Numbered from the stretch's first letter, positions 44,728-53,470 are shown. The stretch: DNA of 55,770 nucleotides from Paenibacillus sp. Root444D2 (GCF_001426375.1 NZ_LMEO01000026.1:1-55770), one strand, 5' to 3'. Notes: a model not told the origin generated them from the letters alone. Numbers and translations are program-made.

Positions 44728-45126
44728 ATGATTTTGTTGTTAACAATCTTAATTTTCATTATCGCAGGACTTGCCGAAATTGGCGGCGGATACATGGTAT
44801 GGCTATGGCTGCGCGAATCAAAGCCCCTCTGGTATGGTATTATCGGAAGCCTCATCCTTGTTGCTTATGGCATCATTCCAACGTTGCAGAGTTTCCCATC
44901 ATTTGGTCGCGTCTACGCCGCATACGGCGGCGTGTTTGTTGTTCTTGCTGTACTTTGGGGGATGTTCGTCGATAAAAAAACATCCGACATGTACGATTGG
45001 ATAGGCGCTGCTGTTTGCGTTGTAGGCGTGTCTATAATGCTATGGGCTCCAAGAATTAATAGATTCTTAAATATTCAAATGCGAGTACTAATGGCAACCG
45101 AGAAACAGTCGTCAAACGACTTGTAA
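44728..45126 (+). CDS. YnfA/UPF0060-type membrane protein with an IS-derived tail
   Basis: 132 residues. Four membrane helices and the conserved stretches AGLAEIGGGYMVWLWLRE, RVYAAYGGVFV and DWIGAAVCVVGVSIMLWAPR identify the YnfA family, normally about 110 residues and ending at that point. Here translation continues for some 22 residues (INRFLNIQM...), the last part lying in sequence that belongs to an IS110 transposase in another frame. The native stop was lost, probably at a transposition or deletion scar. It starts 12 bp after the MerR stop and is probably co-transcribed. Confidence 0.85.
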   Translation: MILLLTILIFIIAGLAEIGGGYMVWLWLRESKPLWYGIIGSLILVAYGIIPTLQSFPSFGRVYAAYGGVFVVLAVLWGMFVDKKTSDMYDWIGAAVCVVGVSIMLWAPRINRFLNIQMRVLMATEKQSSNDL

Positions 45127-45759
45127 GTGCCGTTAACCAGATCCACCGCTGGGTCGACTTTCTCTTAACCCTTCGGCTTTTTCCGCTCCCGGCTGATCTA
45201 TGTAAACTAAGTCCTGACGATGTAATTAGAGAATGGCAGAAATCAATGAAGCGGCATTCTGGTGTGCGTAGAGCCAATTACTCATCGAACTTGCCAAGCA
45301 AACTGTTGGTTTTAAGCAGTCAACACACGCTTACAAACTTCATCTAGAGCAGCTCCTTGAGTAGCATGACTTAGCAACTAAACAACTGCAGAGGATCGAA
45401 AAAGAAGCCAAAGACGTTTTTGAACGTATCCCCTATTCAGGCAAGATCCTTGCCATTACTGGAATAAGTGCAATTGCTCTAGCTGGTGTTTTAGGAGAAT
45501 CTGGAGATCTAAGAGGTTATGCGCACGGGAACGCTCTACTTCGTCACGCAGGCCTCAATTTGACCGAAGCAAGCTCGGGTAAATGGAAGGGACAAATGAC
45601 GCTCAGTAAACGAGGCCGTCCACGCCTGCGTCACTTTCTCTGTTTAATTACGATGTGCATGGTCATGAGCAACCAAGAATTTAAGGTCTTGCATCACCAT
45701 AACGTCTAGTTAAAAAGCTTAAAAAGATGAAATCTAAAAGGGAGAAATCCTACGAATAG
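45066..45759 (+). pseudogene. IS110-family transposase, degenerate C-terminal two thirds
   Basis: In shifting frames one can read IS110 transposase sequence: VSAVNQIHRWVDF, RLFPLPADLCKLS, a middle helical region with an in-frame stop, then the conserved C-terminal domain (IPYSGKILAITGISAIALAG, LRHAGLNLTEASSGK, LSKRGRPRLRHFL, KKLKKMKS). Several frameshifts and an internal deletion are evident and the N-terminal catalytic RuvC-like part is missing. It is a dead element. Its left junction provides the foreign tail of the YnfA-like protein. Confidence 0.8.
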
Positions 45760-45832
45760 ACGAGCTTGCATGAGTAATTCAAATTTTACCGAGGGAGGTT
45801 AACGCTGTCCGACGGAAAAAACTTATGGCGCT

Positions 45833-46258
45833 CTAGCAATCCTTAAGCGGAATGGAAAATTCAACATAAAAAGGATGAAGTTCTTCATTCAAGCAAAGCT
45901 CAATTCTTTGCTTAAAATTCCCCCAATTTACCATCTCTAATGCTGTTTCGATTGGAAAAAATCCTACTTCTAAAGACTCAGGGGTAGTTGTTAATTCTCC
46001 TCCGACTGGTCTGCCTAAAAATAAAGTGTTACAAATACTTGCACCTACATTTTGAAAAACACCACAAAACTTTGTCACTTCTATATCTATACCGCTCTCT
46101 TCCTTTGTTTCCCTTATCGCTGCATCTTTCAATGATTCACCTTCTTCAACCTGCCCTCCTGGCATTTCCCATCCTCGTTTAGGTCCTTTTATCAATAATA
46201 TTTCGTTACGCTCATTAACTACAATTGTTGCCGCAGAAACTATATGTTTTGGAGCCAC
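45833..46258 (-). CDS. Nudix hydrolase
   Basis: 141 residues. The Nudix box is complete: GGQVEEGESLKDAAIRETKE followed by ESGI (about 35-58). The core is a MutT-like fold starting IVSAATIVVNERNEILLIKG. These enzymes hydrolyse nucleoside diphosphate derivatives. The specificity of this one cannot be told. Monocistronic, ending 74 bp past the IS110 remnant. Confidence 0.88.
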   Translation of the reverse strand: MAPKHIVSAATIVVNERNEILLIKGPKRGWEMPGGQVEEGESLKDAAIRETKEESGIDIEVTKFCGVFQNVGASICNTLFLGRPVGGELTTTPESLEVGFFPIETALEMVNWGNFKQRIELCLNEELHPFYVEFSIPLKDC

Positions 46259-46317
46259 TTCATCGTCCTCCCCTTTTTAAATTAACAAAACTAGATTACC
46301 ACTAATTTCCTATTGCT

Positions 46318-46342
46318 GTATACTGCCCGTCCCTTGGAGCGG
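46318..46342. repeat. Partial dispersed repeat, left flank only
   Basis: TATACTGCCCGTCCCTTGGAGCGG matches the left flank of the family without a preserved hairpin. The rest of 46259-46520 is AT-rich with no gene that I can support. Confidence 0.4.
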
Positions 46343-46524
46343 TTTATTTTAACTTATCGGCAATCGAACAATGTTCTTATCATCCGACATTTAAAATTTA
46401 TTACGCTCATTTTTCTCTTATTCAGATTTATCTCGACTCGATATGTTTATCAAACCAATTAATACAAAAAAGCCCCCCTAAAAGGCGGAAAGCGGAAACA
46501 GCGGGCATTGTTACACACCAATAG

Positions 46525-46567
46525 TAAAAATGGGGTACGATTGGTCTATGAATGACCGTCGCGCCCC
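46525..46567 (-). terminator. Terminator after the HAAS-domain gene
   Basis: GGGG.GCGA.GGTC / GACC.TCGT.CCCC long stem with a 7-nt loop and TTTTTACT following on the minus strand, just past the stop at 46581. Confidence 0.7.
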
Positions 46568-46580
46568 GTTCTTTATATTA

Positions 46581-47135
46581 TTATACTGTTTTCTCTTTCT
46601 GACTAATTGCGTGTATATATTTAATAGTAAGCTTCCATAAGACTTTCCCCAGCCAAAACATTAACACACCAATCACAATAGAAATTGGCAAGAACTGCAT
46701 TAGGCTTGGTGTAAATGCTCCCATTTCGATTGTTATTCCGGCAATATCATATCCCATAAGATACCCGACAAATTTAACAATTCCACCTATCGGCGTAATA
46801 ACTCCACCAATCATTAAAGCAATGGAAAGAGTACTGATGAACGGCAAAAGTAACATACCGTTGATGCCTGCAAAGTCGCTACAAAGTGCAAATATTGCGC
46901 CGAATTTACGCCAACTAAATTTACTGTTCTTTGAAATAGCTTCACTTAAGTATGCTTTCGCTAATTCTTTTGGATTTCCTAACCGTTCGATAATTTTCTC
47001 AGAAGATACACCATTATTTTGCAATTCAAGCATTACACTTTTGATTTCTTTTACAATGTCAATACGCTCGGAATCGGACATAGATTTCAAATACCTTTCA
47101 ATTTTTATAAGATAGTCATTTATAATTTTATCCAT
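46581..47135 (-). CDS. HAAS/DUF1700-type membrane protein
   Basis: 184 residues. The N-terminal 65 residues are the helical HAAS signalling domain typical of DUF1700 proteins (INDYLIKIERYLKSM, RLGNPKELAKAYLSE). The rest has three hydrophobic segments (about 80-115 and 145-170) and ends in a basic tail. Relatives usually sit next to a PadR repressor; none is present here. Exact function unknown. Confidence 0.75.
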   Translation of the reverse strand: MDKIINDYLIKIERYLKSMSDSERIDIVKEIKSVMLELQNNGVSSEKIIERLGNPKELAKAYLSEAISKNSKFSWRKFGAIFALCSDFAGINGMLLLPFISTLSIALMIGGVITPIGGIVKFVGYLMGYDIAGITIEMGAFTPSLMQFLPISIVIGVLMFWLGKVLWKLTIKYIHAISQKEKTV

Positions 47136-47204
47136 AATTTAACTCTCCTTTAATTTCTGATATAGCTGTTTCTTGCAGAAAAGTTTCCGCCATAATTCCA
47201 TATA

Positions 47205-47240
47205 AGCCCCAAATTTATTTTTTTGAAGTAAGTTGGGGCT
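47205..47240. terminator. Hairpin between beta-lactamase-like and HAAS genes
   Basis: AGCCCCAA / TTGGGGCT with a 20-nt loop; no good U-tract follows, so termination would be weak. Confidence 0.35.
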
Positions 47241-47280
47241 ATGACAAAATTAAACCATATATTCCGTTTTTCCTTTTCTC

Positions 47281-48426
47281 CTACTTGCTAAATTCAGCAA
47301 GTAAAATATTTTTAAAAGGATTAGGACTGTTATCTCTACCCAAACTGTTCAAACTGACGACCAACGTATGATTGCCTCCAAGCGTACCTCCTGCAATCGT
47401 AGAAAACCCTAGAATGCCACCTGTGTGCCCCCAAATCGAGACACCGTTTGGAAGCTTAGTTTCAAAGATTCCAAGACCATATCCATCGATTCCTGCTCTT
47501 CCTACAGGAACTGTAGTAAGCATTTGTTTAAGTTGCTGTTCCTTCAGTAATTTGCCACCGAGCAAGGAAGAGAAGAATTTATTTAAGTCGTCAGCATCAG
47601 AAATCATATCTCCAGCCGAGCTACCTGCACTTGGATTATAATAAGTAACGTCTTTTATCTCACTTACTTCGTCTGGTTGGGAATATCCCCGAGCATGCTT
47701 GGTGCCTGGAATAACGCTTGAATTGCCAGGTAGGAATGTATCCGACAATTCAAGCGGTTCAATAATCCGATTTTCAATCTCTTCCGCGTAGCTGTTTCCG
47801 GTTACTTTTTCAATAAGAATACCCAGTAATACGTATCCTGTGTTTGAATAAGACCAGCCCTTTCCTGGAACAAAGTCTGGGGGCAGAGAAATCCCCAACT
47901 TCACTATTTCTTCAGCCGTATACGATTTTTTTGTATCCATAAAATTTACGTCTTTGGATCTTGAGTATTCAGCGATACCACTTGTATGGTTCAATATCTG
48001 CCGGATAGTAATCTGTTTACCATTATATCCGTTTCCTTGAATGACACCAGGCAGCCATTTTTCGATGGAATCGTCTAGATTCAAGCGGTTCTCTCCAGCT
48101 AATTGAAGTACAACCGTTGCGGTGAACGTCTTCGTCACGCTGCCAATGCGAAAGCGATAATCTGTTTCCATTGGTTTCTTGGTGCTCAAATTCGCTAGCC
48201 CAGTGGCATAACCCCACCTTTTTCCACCCTCGGAAGTTTTAGCAAGTATCCCCGGGAATCCAAGTTGCAATGTATCCCGCATAGCTTGCTTGACTGAATT
48301 ATAATCTTGTTGAGTGCTTGTTTGTAAAGAATTAGATTCATTTTGAGTGGGCTCTGCTTTTACAATTGAGCTTGGCGGTATTGCAATAAGTATAGCTGTC
48401 ATTACTACGGAAACCATCTTCTTCAT
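47281..48426 (-). CDS. Secreted serine hydrolase, beta-lactamase class C/DD-peptidase fold
   Basis: 381 residues with an N-terminal signal peptide (cleavage near VKA, residue 24). Active-site motifs are in order: SVTK (Ser96, Lys99), YSN in GWSYSNTGY (about 194) and HTGG (about 331), the KTG-equivalent. Such proteins are D-Ala-D-Ala carboxypeptidases or esterases as often as beta-lactamases, so resistance should not be assumed. Monocistronic, with no AmpR-type regulator nearby. Confidence 0.88.
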   Translation of the reverse strand: MKKMVSVVMTAILIAIPPSSIVKAEPTQNESNSLQTSTQQDYNSVKQAMRDTLQLGFPGILAKTSEGGKRWGYATGLANLSTKKPMETDYRFRIGSVTKTFTATVVLQLAGENRLNLDDSIEKWLPGVIQGNGYNGKQITIRQILNHTSGIAEYSRSKDVNFMDTKKSYTAEEIVKLGISLPPDFVPGKGWSYSNTGYVLLGILIEKVTGNSYAEEIENRIIEPLELSDTFLPGNSSVIPGTKHARGYSQPDEVSEIKDVTYYNPSAGSSAGDMISDADDLNKFFSSLLGGKLLKEQQLKQMLTTVPVGRAGIDGYGLGIFETKLPNGVSIWGHTGGILGFSTIAGGTLGGNHTLVVSLNSLGRDNSPNPFKNILLAEFSK

Positions 48427-48520
48427 TATTAATTCCTCCTCGTATTCCTTCTAGATGTGACTTACTGAATTCATCATACAAGGAAGAACGCTGTTAGAAT
48501 GAAAAGCGCCCTGAAACGTA

Positions 48521-48556
48521 AAAAATAATCCCTAAACAACAGGTTGTCTAAGGATT
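48521..48556 (-). terminator. Terminator of the histidine kinase gene
   Basis: AATCCTTAGACAA / TTGTTTAGGGATT imperfect stem overlapping the kinase stop codon, followed by ATTTTTTA on the minus strand. Confidence 0.65.
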
Positions 48557-49834
48557 GTTAGTATAAAATGGTATTAGTACCATATTATTGAATATTTTTT
48601 GTTTCGTTTCAATGGTCATATGACCACCGTACTTGTCGCAGATTCTAGCTATGTTCGTTAATCCAATACCATGAAATTCCGGGTTTGATTTTTGGCTGTT
48701 TAAGCGGGCAACTTCATTCTCCATATGATTCATGATATGAATGAGAAGAGTAGACTCGGTAGAATGTATTTTTATAAGAATGTACCTATCTTCTGCTATT
48801 TTTAACTTTTTAGAAGCCTCTATTGCGTTATCTAGCATATTTCCAATGACAACACATAAATCATAACGGTCAATTTGGACTACTTGTGAACATAAGCTAA
48901 TCTTTGTATCTATTCTTATGCCATTGGCTTGTCCAATAGTAAGAATGTTTGTGACAAGGGCATCAATAACCAGATTCCCTGTGTTAACCCGTTGATAGGC
49001 TCCTTCGACTTTATTTAATGTCGTCTTAATATGTTCCAGTGCAGTTGTTAACTCATTTCGTTTAATACATTCTTCAATATACAAAAACTGCTGATTCGTA
49101 TCATGAATGATTCTTTTAATGGATTTGAAGCTATGAACGACTTTTTCGTAATTCGCATCCTGATAGTCCATCTGATGTTGCAACTGAGTATTCTCATGCA
49201 TGAATTGAAATTTATCAATGATCGTATCAAAAATATAGAAAATCATAACGTTTAAAAATAGTAATACAATGACGGATATGAAAGAATAGGCGTCCTTATA
49301 AGTTAGAATATTCAGTTGGTTTATACTTACGATAGGAATAACCGAAAAAAATATGTAATAACGGTAATGCAAAGAGTAACTTCTACGTTTTGCAAGTAGT
49401 CGTATGATCTGAATGATAGCAAACATGATCATGCAACTGAGTAAAATAGCTTTTGTGTAGGCTATTTGATCATGTTCATTTACAGGGTCAAAGCTAAACT
49501 CAACTGAATATAGGGTATAAAAAATATAAAGGGATATAAAATTAACGAGAGATATTAAAACACCGTAAAACATAGAAAAAATGATCTTGTCTTTAATTTC
49601 TACTTGATAAGATTGTGCAAAACTAAATATCATGAGCAAGGGTAGAATTAAGGATAAAATAGGAGAGATGGGAATAACCAGATACAGGTAATCAAGCAAC
49701 CCAAACATAATGAAATAAATGAACCGGTTATGTTTTTTAGCTGATTTACCAAACACTGAGTTGAAGAAAAAATTAATTTGAACGCCCATCACAAGTATAA
49801 TGCTAAAGACAATAGGAAAATTATTTTGAATCAT
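48548..49834 (-). CDS. AgrC-like sensor histidine kinase (GHKL type)
   Basis: 428 residues. The N-terminal half has six or seven membrane helices (about 5-210). A coiled coil leads to the phospho-acceptor helix with His in RIIHDTNQQFLYI (about 243). The GHKL ATPase shows NMLDNAIEASKK (N box, about 330) and HGIGLTNIARICDKYGG (G box). This layout is that of peptide-sensing AgrC/ComD-type kinases. It follows the LytTR response regulator by 1 bp. No AgrB or AgrD-like peptide gene is visible within this window, so the signal is unknown. Confidence 0.88.
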   Translation of the reverse strand: MIQNNFPIVFSIILVMGVQINFFFNSVFGKSAKKHNRFIYFIMFGLLDYLYLVIPISPILSLILPLLMIFSFAQSYQVEIKDKIIFSMFYGVLISLVNFISLYIFYTLYSVEFSFDPVNEHDQIAYTKAILLSCMIMFAIIQIIRLLAKRRSYSLHYRYYIFFSVIPIVSINQLNILTYKDAYSFISVIVLLFLNVMIFYIFDTIIDKFQFMHENTQLQHQMDYQDANYEKVVHSFKSIKRIIHDTNQQFLYIEECIKRNELTTALEHIKTTLNKVEGAYQRVNTGNLVIDALVTNILTIGQANGIRIDTKISLCSQVVQIDRYDLCVVIGNMLDNAIEASKKLKIAEDRYILIKIHSTESTLLIHIMNHMENEVARLNSQKSNPEFHGIGLTNIARICDKYGGHMTIETKQKIFNNMVLIPFYTNNP

Positions 49835-49835
49835 A

Positions 49836-50576
49836 TCAATCGACCTTCATAATCATAAATTTGGTGTAAGTATCTTTAACCTCTTTAATTTTAGAACGAC
49901 CTATGGGTAATTCAAACCCATTGGACATTAGAACAACTCCGCTAGCAAATTTCTTCACATGAAGCAGATTAATAATAATAGAACGATGGATTTGCAAGAA
50001 GTTACAGTCTTTTAAGGCCAAAGCATAATCTGAAATGATGCCTTTGCTTTCATAGGTTTGATTAGTGGTCGTAAAATGTAGTTTGCTTTTTATAGTTAAG
50101 CTTTTGGCAGCTTCAATACTAATGAGGTCATCATATTTTAAAACGATTTCTTCATAGGTTGACTTGATAACCATAAACTTTTTATCAAGTGCTTGAAAGT
50201 ATTGGCATATCTTGATCATTTTCTCCTCCAAGATCGAAGGAGCAATTGGTTTTATCAAATACTGGAATGTCATGACATCAAAACTTTCAACCATATATTC
50301 AGGATAGCTTGTCAGAAAAATAATTTGTTCATCCAGGTTATTTAACCCTCTTATTTTTCGGGCTGTTTGAATCCCGTTCATCCCCCCCATTTCAATATCC
50401 AAAATTAAAATATGGAATGGAGTTTCATGGTGCTCATAATCGGATACCAATTGCTCTCCCGAGCCGAATAATTCAATTTCAAAATCTATATTTGTCTTTA
50501 TCGACAAAGTAATTAGGATGCTTTTAACAAGCTCTCTTTGTTTTTCCTCATCATCGCAAATAGCCACTCTATACAA
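49836..50576 (-). CDS. AgrA/LytTR-type response regulator
   Basis: 246 residues from TTG 50576, favoured because GAGAGGTG lies 8 nt upstream and YRVAICDDEEKQRE then begins the protein as usual; an in-frame ATG at 50594 is the alternative. The receiver domain has the acidic pair CDDE, the phospho-Asp in LILDIEMGG (about 60) and Lys in YLIKPI. The C-terminal LytTR DNA-binding domain (about 140-245) contains LQIHRSIIINLLHVK and LPIGRSKIKEVKD. Paired with the downstream AgrC-like kinase; direct LytTR target repeats were not identified. Confidence 0.88.
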   Translation of the reverse strand: MYRVAICDDEEKQRELVKSILITLSIKTNIDFEIELFGSGEQLVSDYEHHETPFHILILDIEMGGMNGIQTARKIRGLNNLDEQIIFLTSYPEYMVESFDVMTFQYLIKPIAPSILEEKMIKICQYFQALDKKFMVIKSTYEEIVLKYDDLISIEAAKSLTIKSKLHFTTTNQTYESKGIISDYALALKDCNFLQIHRSIIINLLHVKKFASGVVLMSNGFELPIGRSKIKEVKDTYTKFMIMKVD

Positions 50577-50789
50577 AAATGATACACCTCTCATTTCCAG
50601 TACCTTTATTCTAAAACTTTATATAAGCATGATACAACCATTTGACCTTGTATAGATAGCTTTTGGATGAAATGCAAATTAAAATCCCTCAACACCAAAT
50701 GAACGAGTAAGGGTAAATCGAAAATGTACGGATCCAATGGCGCGCACGAACCGCTTTTTGGTTTGGCTGCATGCGATATGAAGCCCATC

Positions 50790-50820
50790 GCGGTTTCCCG
50801 TAAATTGAACAGGCTGCCGA
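50790..50820. repeat. Partial dispersed repeat at the IS110 breakpoint
   Basis: CCCGTAAATTGAACAGGCTGCCG resembles the right flank plus half stem of the repeat family. It lies exactly where the IS110 transposase reading frame loses homology. Confidence 0.45.
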
Positions 50821-51076
50821 TTAGCCAGGATAAACCAGTAGTGTCCGGTTGGTTCCATACCGATGATTAGGGTATTCAATCGGTGCTTCTGTTGCAATTC
50901 ATCCATCCAACGTTGTAATCTTTCGAATCCTTCTAAGTCGTTTGTAAATGATAGATGCCGCTTGGCAAGAATGATACCCCGAAAGTTAGTAGCCTGCGCG
51001 GCATGAATTTCTGCCATGTCGATACCTACAACAAGATGAGAGGTGGAAATTCGTTCAATACGTTGATTTTGTTCAT
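50820..51076 (-). pseudogene. IS110-family transposase, N-terminal fragment
   Basis: On the minus strand QRIERISTSHLVVGIDMAEI contains the first catalytic Asp of the RuvC-like DEDD domain. FRGIILAKRHLSFTNDLEGF and LIIGMEPTGHYWFILAN follow, all typical of the IS110 N-terminus. Homology stops abruptly after ILAN at a repeat-like sequence, and no proper start codon exists. It is a dead fragment, about 5 kb from the complementary C-terminal remnant at 45 kb but in the opposite orientation. Confidence 0.8.
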
Positions 51077-51121
51077 CGTTTTGTTTAAAAATCTACCTAA
51101 ACTCAATTTCTCATCAATCAT

Positions 51122-51904
51122 TCAGAAAAACTCATCCAACAGTTGGTAGAATTCGATTTTTTCACGGTCCGGTCGTTCCAGTCCGTATTCATGCAAGAAA
51201 AGTTCAGCCCATGTCATACCGAAGTTATGAATCAAACTACGATGTGCAAGCGCTAGATCTTGGTACCGATCGGCAATGCCGGCATTACCCCAGTCGATAT
51301 ATCCACTTAGCCTGCCGTCTTCATACAATAGGATGTTCGGCAAGCAATAATCTCCATGAGTAAATACCAGGTCTTCGTTCGGTGGTCGCGTAATGAGCAG
51401 CTCATGAAATAATGAGTCGGAGCTTCTACCTGAACGCTTATGGTCGAAGTCCTCAACATCCACTAAGCCGAGCTCAATATTCTGCTTTGCCTCATTAATA
51501 TGAACTGCCAAGCTTTTATCGAATGGGCAATCATCGATTGGCAGATCGTGGATACGTCTTAGCGCCAGTGCTAGCTCCCGTACTATTCCTGGTAGGCGGT
51601 CCGAGTTTGATTGGTCCGCGGCATGGGTACCCGGAAGTTCGACGGTAAGCAGGTATTCCCGATTGTCTTCAGTTATGTAATCAATAATGTTCGGAACCGG
51701 CAATTTTCCTTGCAACCATAACAGCCGCTCAAATTCCTGCTTTAGCGACCTACGAGTGTCCTTATCTACCATCTTTAGGTACATCCCCATTCCATGGTCC
51801 GGCATCTGCAAACGGAAAGTCTGAGCAACCGAGCAACCGATCGTAATTGGTGTCCACTCAGCGTCGCCAAGATGAGCGGCAAGCTTTAATGGTATTGGAA
51901 TCAT
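51122..51904 (-). CDS. APH(3')-like aminoglycoside phosphotransferase
   Basis: 260 residues from ATG 51904, preceded by GGAGGAGAAGAT; the frame extends upstream into the RCC1 gene and is not needed. Kinase signatures: the catalytic loop FTHGDYCLPNILL (about 181-193), YIDWGNAGIADRYQDLALA (about 200-218) and the terminal LLDEFF, all diagnostic of the APH(3') branch. Chromosomal homologues in soil Bacillales may phosphorylate kanamycin-type drugs or be silent; resistance cannot be inferred. It overlaps nothing and ends 45 bp before the IS110 fragment. Confidence 0.88.
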   Translation of the reverse strand: MIPIPLKLAAHLGDAEWTPITIGCSVAQTFRLQMPDHGMGMYLKMVDKDTRRSLKQEFERLLWLQGKLPVPNIIDYITEDNREYLLTVELPGTHAADQSNSDRLPGIVRELALALRRIHDLPIDDCPFDKSLAVHINEAKQNIELGLVDVEDFDHKRSGRSSDSLFHELLITRPPNEDLVFTHGDYCLPNILLYEDGRLSGYIDWGNAGIADRYQDLALAHRSLIHNFGMTWAELFLHEYGLERPDREKIEFYQLLDEFF

Positions 51905-51966
51905 ATCTTCTCCTCCATTTATGTGATTTTCACGACCGATACGTGACTGTATACTGATATTGAAAA

Positions 51967-52869
51967 CTAATTGCCGGGTAGTTGGATGCCGCGCCAGCAG
52001 CTTACATCGCATTGGCCATATTCATTATCACCCACAGCAACCACCGTGCCGTCCGATTTAAGACCGACGGTATGGGCACAACCCGCCGCAATCGCCACAA
52101 TATCGCGCCAATCACTTACATTACTTTGGCCATACTCATTCCAACCCACAGCCGTGACAGTACCGTCCGATTTAAGGCCAATGGTATGATTACTACCCAC
52201 CGCTATCGCCACAATATCGCGCCAGCCGCTTACATCGCATTGGTTATGTTTATTCAAACCCATAGCCGTCACCGTACCGTCCGATTTAAGACCGATTGTA
52301 TGAAGATAACCAGCTGCGACCGCCACAATATCGCACCAGCCGCTTACATTGCATTGGCGATACCGATTATTACCTACAGCCGTCACCGTGCCGTCCAATT
52401 TAAGACCGATGGTATGCCAGTCACCCGCCGCGACCGCCACAATATCATACCAACCGTTTACATTGCATTCACCTTCATTATTTCGACCTACTGCTATCAC
52501 CGTGCCATCCGATTTAAGCCCAATGGTACGACGCCAACCCGCCGCAACCGCTACAATATCGCGCCAGTCGTTTACATCGCATTGGTCATGCTTATTCCAA
52601 CCCACAGCCGCCACAGTACTATAAGATTTAAGACCGATTGTATGAGCATTACCCGTGTTCGTCGCCATATGAACATTACCAGCCGCGACCGCCACAATAT
52701 CGCGCCAGCCGCTTACATCACATTGGCCATATTTATTATCACCCACAGCCGTCACCGTTCCGTCAGATTTAAGCCCAATGGTATGACGATGACCCGCCGC
52801 TATGGTATCTTTAGGCCAGCGTTTCACCTTTAACGCCGCCTGTCCGAGCCAATCACCTTCAATGTTCAC
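51967..52869 (-). CDS. Seven-repeat RCC1/BNR-like beta-propeller protein
   Basis: 300 residues from GTG 52869 with AAGGAG 8 nt upstream. After a short head (WLGQAALKVKRWP), seven units of about 38 residues follow with consensus HTIGLKSDGTVTAVG..., QC.VSGW.DIVAVAAG. The last ends CWRGIQLPGN. Seven such blades make one RCC1-type propeller. No signal peptide. The second unit has a 10-residue insert (NVHMATNTGN). The repeats are so alike at DNA level that the opposite strand has an 850-bp open frame. Bacterial RCC1 proteins have no settled function. Confidence 0.85.
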   Translation of the reverse strand: MNIEGDWLGQAALKVKRWPKDTIAAGHRHTIGLKSDGTVTAVGDNKYGQCDVSGWRDIVAVAAGNVHMATNTGNAHTIGLKSYSTVAAVGWNKHDQCDVNDWRDIVAVAAGWRRTIGLKSDGTVIAVGRNNEGECNVNGWYDIVAVAAGDWHTIGLKLDGTVTAVGNNRYRQCNVSGWCDIVAVAAGYLHTIGLKSDGTVTAMGLNKHNQCDVSGWRDIVAIAVGSNHTIGLKSDGTVTAVGWNEYGQSNVSDWRDIVAIAAGCAHTVGLKSDGTVVAVGDNEYGQCDVSCWRGIQLPGN

Positions 52870-52883
52870 TTGCTTATCTCCTT

Positions 52884-53369
52884 CTATTTTTTAAAATTGG
52901 TTAATTGCTTATCGTGGTATGCCTTCTTTACCCTTTCAATTTGAGCAAGGTGGTTGCGGACATGTTCGATGCGGTATTCCATCAATTGCTTAAATGTGAA
53001 CCGCCCCTGATCGACATACACTCCCACTCGCTCGCTTTGTTCAGTAGTTAGATTGTCTAGAATTGTCTGCATACTGGAACGCAGCAATTTGAACAGAAGT
53101 AGATACTGCTCGCGGTCCAGTAAATCATACCCCAAGTTATTCGTCCATGCGTCTTGATCAAATGAAATCAGAGTCGGCTCATCTTCCGCCAAGACTTTTT
53201 TTAGCCTAGATGTGGACGAAATCTCTGAATCTGTCACATGTATGAGGATTTGATGAATGCTCCATTTGTCCGGGGCAGGCTTGAAACGAAACTCCTCCTC
53301 TGTCAATCCTTCGATAGCATCCCGAAGCATTGCGTATCCTAAGGCATACTCCTTAATTAACTCCTCCAA
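52884..53369 (-). CDS. DinB/YfiT-like four-helix protein
   Basis: 161 residues from TTG 53369 with AAGGAGGG about 8 nt upstream. Four-helix bundle of the DinB superfamily: PAPDKWSIHQILIHVTDSEI gives the first metal His, and IEHVRNHLAQIERV the last two, matching the three-His metal site of the YfiT type. These are putative metal-dependent thiol transferases or hydrolases. It sits 14 bp upstream of the RCC1-like gene on the same strand, so both may be one transcript. Confidence 0.85.
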   Translation of the reverse strand: MEELIKEYALGYAMLRDAIEGLTEEEFRFKPAPDKWSIHQILIHVTDSEISSTSRLKKVLAEDEPTLISFDQDAWTNNLGYDLLDREQYLLLFKLLRSSMQTILDNLTTEQSERVGVYVDQGRFTFKQLMEYRIEHVRNHLAQIERVKKAYHDKQLTNFKK

Positions 53370-53470
53370 TTCAATCCCCCTCCTTTTTTAATGTAAACCC
53401 CAGACTAAAAAACCAACTAATAAGTTATTCTTGTTTTTAGATAATTGTCCTTTTATTTCTTCTTCAACCA

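Noticed and set aside
46470..46500. GC-rich hairpin near AAAAAAGCCCCCC
   Set aside because: The arms do not pair well and no gene ends there; not a credible terminator.
51017..51905. APH(3')-like gene as proof of a resistance island
   Set aside because: No integrase, intact IS or other resistance genes flank it; chromosomal APH homologues are common in soil Bacillales.
51982..52833. Long plus-strand open frame opposite the RCC1-like gene
   Set aside because: It is the mirror of the repeated sense codons and has low-complexity content, no ribosome site and no domain; the sense strand has a clear RCC1 repeat signature.
52010..52850. Regularly spaced repeats suggesting a CRISPR array or minisatellite
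   Set aside because: The units translate into a coherent seven-blade propeller on the minus strand, with substitutions mostly sparing the conserved residues; no spacer-like unique segments.
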